Positions 6,684 to 10,397 of a stretch of 10,397 nucleotides of DNA are shown here, piece by piece. The stretch is from an uncultured Parasphingopyxis sp. Lineage in GTDB: Bacteria; Pseudomonadota; Alphaproteobacteria; Sphingomonadales; Sphingomonadaceae. Both the position numbers and the translations under genes were made by a program. The stretch is taken from assembly GCA_905479515.1 (NCBI GenBank), contig CAJQMX010000271.1:1-10397 (forward strand), in the 5' to 3' direction. The notes under the pieces are model-generated. The model did no database searches, had not been told where the DNA came from, and saw only the letters and a program-made list of their open reading frames with translations. The number at the start of each line of letters is the position of its first letter. Position 1 is the first letter of the stretch.

Positions 6684-8108
6684 ATGAAAGCACGACTATA
6701 TGCGGGTTCGCGGCTGCGCGCCATCCGTCAGCGGCGGGAGCTGGACCAGGCGGGTTTTGCCGAGACGCTCGGCATTTCCGTCAGCTATCTTTCGCAGATC
6801 GAGAATGATGCCCGGCCGATTACAGCGTCCGTTGCGCAGGCGCTGGAACGCCACTTCCCTTCGGAATGGAACGAACCACCGCGTGACGAATATGAGCGTC
6901 GCCTTGCCGCGATCCGCGAAGCCATTTCCGATCCGCTGTTCAGCGAGACGCCCCTGCCCGCACCCGCATTGTCCCGCTTTGTCGAGCAATATCCGGAGCT
7001 TGCTGACCGCATGGTTGCGCTGCACAGCGCCTATCGGCTGGCGGAAGAACGCCGGCATGCACTCGGCGATGTGATTGACAGCGCCGATGGTGACAGTCCG
7101 GGCGACGGCCGCCAATTCCCCTGGGAGGAAACGCGGGACTGGTTCCACGCGGTCGGCAATTATGTCGATACCGTCGATATTGCCGCCGAACGCATCGCAG
7201 AAGACTGCAGCCAGGATGGCCGCGTGACCGAAGAGGCGCTGATCGAACGCTTTGTCGCGAAGCACGGCCTTTCGGTGCGCTTCGTGTCGGACGATGTCGC
7301 CGCCGTGGCCCTGCGCGAATATGACCGGGCCAATAGCTGCGTATCGATCAGCGCCATTCTGCCGCGCCCCAGCCGCACCTTTCAGCTTGCACACCAATTG
7401 GCATTGATCGAACTGATCGAGCCGATCACGGCCATCGCGCGCGGCGCCAACCTCCAGTCCGAAGCGAGCGAGAAATTGCTGACCGTGGGCCTTGGCAATT
7501 ATGCAGCGGGTGCGATTGTGATGCCCTATGCGCGGTTCCGCGATGCGGCGCGCGCGCTGCGCCATGATGTCGACCGGTTATCAAACCGATTCGGCGTGAG
7601 TTTTGAACAAGCCTGCCACCGGCTTTCGACGCTCCAGCGACCCGGCATGCGCGGCGTACCGATGTTCTTCTTCCGCATCGACATGGCGGGCAACATCACG
7701 AAGCGCCATTCTGCCACCAAGATGCAGTTTGCGCGCTTCGGCGGCGCCTGCCCCCTATGGATCGCACATGAAGCGGCCGCCTCGCCCGACAAGATCCATG
7801 TCCAGCTGGCCGAAACGCCGGACGGTATCCGCTATGTCACCATGGCAATGGGGCTGGTGAAACCCTCTGGCAGCTTCCAGCGGCCAAGCCGCCGCTTCGC
7901 CGTTGCGCTGGGCTGCGAGGCCGAGCAGGCGGCCGATTTCGTCTATGCCGATGCGCTCGATCTCGAGAACCCAGCGGCAGCGACACCCATCGGCACATCC
8001 TGCCGGTTATGCCCGCGACGCCATTGCGACCAGCGCGCCTTCCCGCCCGCCGGGCACACACTGCTGACTGAAATCGACCGGCGCGAGGTAATTCCTTATC
8101 GGCTCTGA
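6684..8108 (+). CDS. pccR: Short-chain fatty acyl-CoA regulator (ScfR family; PccR/RamB-like)
   Basis: A 474-residue XRE-type transcriptional regulator. Residues 10-58 form the helix-turn-helix (AIRQRRELDQAGFAETLG then SYLSQIENDARPIT). Residues roughly 180-300 resemble an ImmA/IrrE (DUF955) domain, with RTFQLAHQLALIE at 231-243 and NYAAGAIVMPYARF at 272-285. The metalloprotease HExxH is broken to HQLAL (237-241), so proteolysis is unlikely. The C-terminal DUF2083/ScfRs domain ends with GTSCRLCPRRHCDQRAFPP; Cys440, Cys443 and Cys448 are characteristic of the family and may bind metal. Known relatives sense short-chain acyl-CoAs: PccR controls propionyl-CoA carboxylase, RamB acetate genes. Divergence from pccB with a shared operator supports the PccR role. 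A TTG start at 6660 would lie inside the operator palindrome; the ATG at 6684 with GAAGGG at 6673-6678 is preferred. Whether it activates or represses cannot be read from the sequence. Confidence 0.92.
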   Translation: MKARLYAGSRLRAIRQRRELDQAGFAETLGISVSYLSQIENDARPITASVAQALERHFPSEWNEPPRDEYERRLAAIREAISDPLFSETPLPAPALSRFVEQYPELADRMVALHSAYRLAEERRHALGDVIDSADGDSPGDGRQFPWEETRDWFHAVGNYVDTVDIAAERIAEDCSQDGRVTEEALIERFVAKHGLSVRFVSDDVAAVALREYDRANSCVSISAILPRPSRTFQLAHQLALIELIEPITAIARGANLQSEASEKLLTVGLGNYAAGAIVMPYARFRDAARALRHDVDRLSNRFGVSFEQACHRLSTLQRPGMRGVPMFFFRIDMAGNITKRHSATKMQFARFGGACPLWIAHEAAASPDKIHVQLAETPDGIRYVTMAMGLVKPSGSFQRPSRRFAVALGCEAEQAADFVYADALDLENPAAATPIGTSCRLCPRRHCDQRAFPPAGHTLLTEIDRREVIPYRL

Positions 8109-8195
8109 GGGGCTTCGTGGCGCTTCACACTTACCATATCCCCCTCGCACTCAGGCTGAGCGTGCTGTAGCAATGCTCCGTGACGGAACCGGGCT

Positions 8196-9083
8196 CTAGT
8201 CGGAATGGGCTTCCAGATATTTGATGATGCCGGAGAAATCCTTCTTCTCGCCGCCATCCTTCACATATTGCTGGTAGAGCGAACGCGCCTTGGCGCCCAT
8301 TGGTGTGCGCATCCCGGCTTCGTCGGCCGCTTCCATGGCCAGCTTCAGATCCTTGAGCATCAGCGGTGCAGCAAAGCCGCCTTCATAATCATGATCGGCA
8401 GGCGTTTCGGGCCCGACGCCGGGAACCGGGCAATAGCTTGTCATCGACCAGCTCTGGCCCGAGGCCTTGCTGGAAATATCGAAAAATGTCTGCGGGTCGA
8501 GGCCCAGGCTTTGCGCGAGATTGAAGGTTTCGCATGTCGCGATCATCGTCGCGCCGAGCAGCATATTGTTGCAGATCTTGGCCGCTTGCCCTGCCCCGGC
8601 ATCGCCTGCGTGAATCACCGCCTGCCCCATCTCTTCAAGGATCGGCTTGGCGCGCTCAAAGGCCCGTTCCGTACCGCCGACCATGAAGGTCAGCGTACCA
8701 CCGGCTGCCGCCGCAATACCGCCGGATACTGGCGCATCAACCATCAGCATGCCCTTGGCCGCCGCCTCTTCCGCAACTTCTCGCGCCGTGACGACATCGA
8801 TGGTTGAGCAATCCAGCAGCAGGGTGCCGGGTTCTGCATTATCGAACACATCATCAACATAGACCGCACGGACATGCTTACCCGCTGGCAGCATGGTCAC
8901 CACGGCTTCGGCACCCTTCACAGCCTCCGCACCGGATTCCGCAATACGGCAGCCATTGGCCTTGGCCGCTTCAAGCGCGTCTTCCGAAATGTCGAAAGCG
9001 GCGACGTCATGGCCAGCTTTGGCAAGGTTCGCGGCCATCCCGCCGCCCATATTGCCCAAACCTATGAATGCGATCGTTGTCAT
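8196..9083 (-). CDS. mmsB: 3-hydroxyisobutyrate dehydrogenase
   Basis: This enzyme oxidises 3-hydroxyisobutyrate to methylmalonate semialdehyde in valine catabolism, normally with NAD+. The 295-residue protein begins with the Rossmann dinucleotide motif IAFIGLGNMGGGMAANL (4-20). It then shows the substrate-binding block DAPVSGGIAAAAGGT (116-130) and the catalytic-lysine block GAGQAAKICNN, with Lys169 and Asn173. The C-terminal helical domain has GFAAPLMLKDLKLA (236-249). Length and motifs are those of the beta-hydroxyacid dehydrogenase family; the MmsB assignment is strengthened by the enoyl-CoA hydratase and acyl-CoA dehydrogenase upstream. A close relative with another substrate (tartronate semialdehyde or glyoxylate reductase type) is the main alternative. 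The start has a good ribosome site, AGAGGA about 7 nt before the ATG. The 40 bp before that site lead into the strong inverted repeat at 9123-9186. The gene converges on the regulator gene with 87 bp between the stops. Confidence 0.93.
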   Translation of the reverse strand: MTTIAFIGLGNMGGGMAANLAKAGHDVAAFDISEDALEAAKANGCRIAESGAEAVKGAEAVVTMLPAGKHVRAVYVDDVFDNAEPGTLLLDCSTIDVVTAREVAEEAAAKGMLMVDAPVSGGIAAAAGGTLTFMVGGTERAFERAKPILEEMGQAVIHAGDAGAGQAAKICNNMLLGATMIATCETFNLAQSLGLDPQTFFDISSKASGQSWSMTSYCPVPGVGPETPADHDYEGGFAAPLMLKDLKLAMEAADEAGMRTPMGAKARSLYQQYVKDGGEKKDFSGIIKYLEAHSD

Positions 9084-9122
9084 GTGCGTGTCCTCTGAAA
9101 CTCAGTCGTTCGTAATACCCGC

Positions 9123-9186
9123 TAGTCCTGAGCTTGTCGAAGGGCGACTCTCCGCCGACGGACGCCCTTCGACAAGCTCAGGACTA
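9123..9186. repeat. REP-like inverted repeat 2, perfect 24-bp arms
   Basis: Arms at 9123-9146 and 9163-9186 are perfect reverse complements over 24 bp around a 16-bp loop. Each arm contains TCCTGAGCTTGTCGAAGGG, the same core as repeats 1 and 3. It lies between the enoyl-CoA hydratase stop and the mmsB start and would form a very stable hairpin in the shared transcript. No U-tract follows on the minus strand, so a processing or mRNA-protecting role, or simply a genomic repeat, is more likely than an intrinsic terminator. Confidence 0.9.
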
Positions 9187-9211
9187 ACGGTGTGATGTTA
9201 ACGGTAGGCGG

Positions 9212-9985
9212 CTAACGCCCCGTCCAGTTCGCTTCGCGCTTCTCGACAAATGCGACCATGCCTTCTTTCTGATCCTCGGAACCGAAAAGGCCGTGAAACA
9301 GGCGGCGCTCAAACTGAATGCCCTGCGCGAGTGTCGTCTCAAATGCAGCGTTGACCATTTCCTTGACCGCCAACGCGGCAAGCGGCCCCATGCCAGCAAT
9401 AGCGCTTGCAGTTTTGACTGCTTCCTCAACCAGATCATCCGCCGGAACGACCTTGGCGACCAGCCCCAACCCTTCGGCTTCTTCGGCGTCCATCATTCGC
9501 CCGGTCAGGCACATTTCCATTGTCTTCGCTTTACCGATTGCTCGCGCCATGCGCTGCGATCCGCCCATGCCTGGCGTGACGCCAAGCTTGATCTCGGGTT
9601 GGCCGAATTTCGCGCTGTCAGCCGCAATGATAAAATCCGCCATCATCGCAACTTCACAGCCGCCGCCCAGCGCATAGCCGGACACCGCTGCGATCCACGG
9701 CTTGCGGGTCTGCGTCACCCGCTCCCAGCCGCCGAAATGATTGTTGCCATACATGCTGGCAAAGCTCTGATCGGACATTTCCTTGATATCGGCGCCCGCC
9801 GCGAACGCCTTTTCGCTGCCGGTGAGGACAGCGCAGCGCTGGCTATCATCGGCATCGAATGCGGCAAAAGCGACAATCGCTTCTTCGAGCACCTGGTTGT
9901 TCAGCGCGTTCAGCGCCTTGGGCCGGTTGAGCGTGATCAGCGTGACGGCGCCGCGCTGTTCGACGAGAATGGTTTCGTAGGTCAT
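9212..9985 (-). CDS. Enoyl-CoA hydratase (crotonase type), probably valine pathway
   Basis: A 257-residue crotonase that adds water to a 2-enoyl-CoA. Both catalytic glutamates are present: Glu111 in [14 protein letters not shown] and Glu131 in FGQPEIKLG. The oxyanion-hole segment is [11 protein letters not shown] (60-70) and the second oxyanion glycine is in [11 protein letters not shown]. This contrasts with the isomerase-like paralogue at 3585-4382, where both glutamates are lost. Set between an acyl-CoA dehydrogenase and mmsB, it most likely hydrates methacrylyl-CoA to 3-hydroxyisobutyryl-CoA, but short-chain crotonases are promiscuous and crotonyl-CoA is equally possible from sequence. 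The ATG at 9985 gives the usual family N-terminus ([12 protein letters not shown]); the ribosome site is weak (GGAAA about 5 nt before). Repeat 3 abuts its leader, 10 bp before the start. Confidence 0.93.
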   Translation of the reverse strand: MTYETILVEQRGAVTLITLNRPKALNALNNQVLEEAIVAFAAFDADDSQRCAVLTGSEKAFAAGADIKEMSDQSFASMYGNNHFGGWERVTQTRKPWIAAVSGYALGGGCEVAMMADFIIAADSAKFGQPEIKLGVTPGMGGSQRMARAIGKAKTMEMCLTGRMMDAEEAEGLGLVAKVVPADDLVEEAVKTASAIAGMGPLAALAVKEMVNAAFETTLAQGIQFERRLFHGLFGSEDQKEGMVAFVEKREANWTGR

Positions 9986-9995
9986 TGGTTTCCAA

Positions 9996-10066
9996 TCCGT
10001 TTGGGCTGAGCTTGTCGAAGCCCTGCCCTTCTCTTCAAGTAAGTACAGCCCTTCGACAGGCTCAGG
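9996..10066. repeat. REP-like inverted repeat 3 (CTTCGACAAGCTCAG family)
   Basis: CTGAGCTTGTCGAAG at 10006-10020 faces its inverse at 10051-10065, with one mismatch (CAGG for CAAG in the right arm). The left part, 9996-10032, matches 1343-1379 of repeat 1 with a single mismatch, in the same orientation and also just ahead of a start codon. It lies between the acyl-CoA dehydrogenase stop and the enoyl-CoA hydratase start. Confidence 0.85.
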
Positions 10067-10086
10067 GCCATCGGTCTTTTTGCGGC

Positions 10087-10397
10087 CTACTGCCGCAGCA
10101 TATCGCGAGCGACGATCATCCGCATGATCTGGTTCGTACCTTCCAAAATCGAATGCACGCGCAGATCGCGCCAGAAGCGTTCGATTGGATAGTCCTGCAG
10201 ATAGCCATAGCCACCGAACAGTTGCAGCGCGTCATTGGCGATTTTGCTGCCATTATCGGTCGCAAGCCGCTTGGCCATCGCGGCGAATTTGGTTTTGTCC
10301 GGCGCGCCTTCGGTCACTTTCGCAGCAGCGAGATAGAGTAGCGCCCGCGATGCCTCGAGATCGGTTGCCATATCCGCCAGCATGAACTGGGTGTTCT
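10087..10397 (-). CDS. Acyl-CoA dehydrogenase, C-terminal part (probably isobutyryl-CoA dehydrogenase)
   Basis: The last 102 complete codons of a minus-strand gene whose 5' part lies beyond the right edge. The open frame continues through the edge: reading ...[17 protein letters not shown], so the Met at 10383 is internal. The segment matches the C-terminal helical domain of acyl-CoA dehydrogenases: [12 protein letters not shown], then [27 protein letters not shown], then [20 protein letters not shown]. The Glu in LEGT is at the place of the catalytic base of medium-chain type enzymes, and the Arg-Asp of WRDLRV is conserved. FAD-dependent dehydrogenation of an acyl-CoA is certain in type. Position directly ahead of an enoyl-CoA hydratase and mmsB points to isobutyryl-CoA to methacrylyl-CoA; this substrate is inferred from context only. 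Confidence 0.92.
   Translation of the reverse strand, partial: NTQFMLADMATDLEASRALLYLAAAKVTEGAPDKTKFAAMAKRLATDNGSKIANDALQLFGGYGYLQDYPIERFWRDLRVHSILEGTNQIMRMIVARDMLRQ

Noticed and set aside
6696..7565. Minus-strand open frame (289 codons) opposite the regulator gene
   Set aside because: It is antisense to conserved HTH and ScfR domain coding sequence and has no recognisable domain.
8159..8177. Small hairpin (AGCGTGC / GCAATGCT) between the convergent regulator and mmsB genes, considered as a bidirectional terminator
   Set aside because: The stem is short, bulged, and lacks a T-tract on either strand; I see nothing else convincing in this 87-bp gap.
1..10397. A new defence, mobile or other undescribed multi-gene system
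   Set aside because: Every coding region belongs to a known family of acyl-CoA or cofactor metabolism or its regulation; no transposase, integrase, CRISPR array, toxin-antitoxin pair or phage gene was seen.

Overview
The window looks like the chromosome of an alphaproteobacterium, most likely of the order Sphingomonadales. This rests on moderately high GC, protein style, and repeated intergenic palindromes built on CTTCGACAAGCTCAG, which I recall as very common in sphingomonad genomes. Placement below order is not possible by eye. Almost all of the window is branched short-chain acyl-CoA catabolism: the propionyl-CoA to succinyl-CoA route, and part of valine degradation that feeds it.

Left block (1-6570, all minus strand, read right to left): pccB (propionyl-CoA carboxylase beta subunit), mce (methylmalonyl-CoA epimerase), an isomerase-type enoyl-CoA hydratase/isomerase paralogue, scpA/mutB (B12-dependent methylmalonyl-CoA mutase), bioB (biotin synthase), and the first 108 codons of an LprI/DUF1311-type protein cut by the left edge. 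Together pccB, mce and the mutase convert propionyl-CoA to succinyl-CoA. BioB makes the cofactor needed by the biotinylated alpha subunit (pccA), which is not in the window.

Centre (6571-8108): a divergent 113-bp control region and a plus-strand regulator of the short-chain fatty acyl-CoA regulator family (ScfR; PccR/RamB type). The control region holds a tandem operator: two copies of TTTTGYAAAATWGCGAA spaced exactly 22 bp apart, one centred on the perfect 16-bp palindrome CTATTTTGCAAAATAG. It resembles the TTTGCAAA-type sites known for PccR, so control of pccB and self-control is the obvious model.

Right block (8196-10397, all minus strand): the C-terminal part of an acyl-CoA dehydrogenase (cut by the right edge), a classical enoyl-CoA hydratase, and mmsB (3-hydroxyisobutyrate dehydrogenase). 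This is the order expected for valine catabolism from isobutyryl-CoA; mmsA and the 3-hydroxyisobutyryl-CoA hydrolase are not in the window. The block converges on the regulator gene.

The spaces between co-directional genes carry palindromic REP-like elements of at least two families: three CTTCGACAAGCTCAG-type inverted repeats (1343-1425, 9123-9186, 9996-10066) and one pair of CTGAAC-type hairpins (4931-5022). A further imperfect stem lies at 4400-4467. I see no tRNA, rRNA, CRISPR array, transposase or phage gene, and no gene-free stretch over 300 bases. The gene set itself is known metabolism; the points worth a second look are the operator architecture, the degenerate protease domain of the regulator, the isomerase-type paralogue inside the operon, and the repeat elements abutting start codons.
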